From JADFSZ01 sp022560555 [NCBI: PVC group bacterium] (lineage in GTDB: Bacteria > GCA-001730085 > JADFSZ01): a stretch of 6,799 nt of DNA. Every line of letters starts with the position of its first letter. The first letter of the stretch is position 1. The translations under genes and the position numbers were made by a program. The notes beneath the pieces are model-generated. The model had not been told where the DNA came from. It did no database searches and saw only the letters and a list, made by a program, of their open reading frames with translations. The stretch is taken from the NCBI GenBank assembly GCA_022560555.1, contig JADFSZ010000095.1:1-6799 (forward strand), read 5' to 3'. Positions 6,758-6,799 of the stretch are shown in pieces.

Positions 6758-6783
6758 GTTTGTAGAGCTTGCTCTACGGAAAC
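6758..6783. repeat. Palindromic hairpin with a core like its neighbour
   Basis: GTAGAGC (6762-6768) pairs exactly with GCTCTAC (6771-6777), which may close as a CTTG tetraloop. GTTT (6758-6761) and AAAC (6780-6783) extend the stem past a GG bulge (6778-6779). Its core AGAGCTTGCTCT differs by one base from the core of the hairpin at 6721-6754, suggesting related repeats or duplicated arms. There is no T-run to make a terminator. Confidence 0.65.
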
Positions 6784-6799
6784 TCCTGACCTTATCCCG

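Larger units (their letters stand above)
6623..6799. ncRNA. Candidate structured RNA or palindromic element, cut by the window edge
   Basis: This non-coding stretch holds a nested set of inverted repeats. From outside in: CGGG (6623-6626) pairs with CCCG (6796-6799), and ACGCCT (6629-6634) with AGGCGT (6754-6759). Inside this lies a long rod: ATGCAC (6638-6643) with GTGCAT (6716-6721), AGGTTCC (6644-6650) with GGAACCT (6700-6706), and AACCCTGA (6663-6670) with TCAGGTT (6680-6686, one bulge) around a nine-base loop. Two further hairpins are annotated separately. Almost all stems are compatible with one multibranched fold; only bases 6721 and 6758-6759 are claimed twice. The strand is undecided. 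On the minus strand it would be the leader of the LytM operon or a separate RNA just upstream. I could not match it to 6S, SRP, tmRNA, RNase P or a known riboswitch. A multicopy palindromic mobile element is the main alternative. Confidence 0.4.

Noticed and set aside
6623-6799. Assignment of the structured element to 6S RNA, SRP RNA, tmRNA, RNase P RNA or an integron attC site
   Set aside because: The SRP GGAA apical motif, the tmRNA tRNA-like end, the RNase P core sequence and the attC core sites (GTTRRRY/RYYYAAC) are not visible. A rod with an internal loop is only vaguely 6S-like.

Overview
The window is a compact block of genes from a Gram-negative (diderm) bacterium. Every gene I can support lies on the minus strand. 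They read from right to left as one tightly packed, probably co-transcribed unit that ends in a tRNA. A lipoprotein-type LytM protein and a LolC/LolD lipoprotein-release pair imply an outer membrane. The type IV pilin-like protein has a DUF1559-like head, an 'AFTIFE' processing site and a C-terminal 'RHNGGSNVLFCDFHV' segment. That architecture is typical of the PVC/Omnitrophota/Lentisphaerae part of the tree, so an uncultured PVC-related or Omnitrophota-like organism is my best guess. This is inference, not proof.

Layout in the direction of transcription. At 6799-6616 lies a non-coding stretch full of nested inverted repeats; it looks like a structured RNA or a palindromic repeat element and is cut by the window edge. 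Next come a LysM + degenerate LytM/M23 lipoprotein (6530-5799), a YfcE/MJ0936-type metallophosphoesterase (5802-5308), proA (5297-4041), nadD (4060-3431), a small membrane-anchored, coiled-coil-like ORF broken by a one-base shift in an A6 run (3407-3184), a pilin-like protein (3168-2548), rsfS (2536-2195), a LolC/E-type permease (2193-961), a LolD-type ATPase (968-243) and tRNA-Thr(CGT) (280-208). Positions 1-207 hold no gene that I can see.

Neighbouring coding regions either overlap by a few bases (M23/phosphoesterase, proA/nadD, lolC/lolD) or are separated by 1 to 23 bases, so translational coupling is likely. The functions are mixed: envelope biogenesis (LytM protein, Lol pair, pilin-like protein), proline synthesis (ProA), NAD synthesis (NadD) and ribosome silencing (RsfS). 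nadD and rsfS are neighbours in many bacteria; here the broken small ORF and the pilin-like gene sit between them.

Three points deserve a second look: the lolD reading frame runs 38 bases into the tRNA-Thr gene on the same strand and borrows its stop codon from the anticodon loop; the broken small ORF between nadD and the pilin; and the nested palindromic element upstream of the first gene, whose closing stem appears to continue beyond the window.
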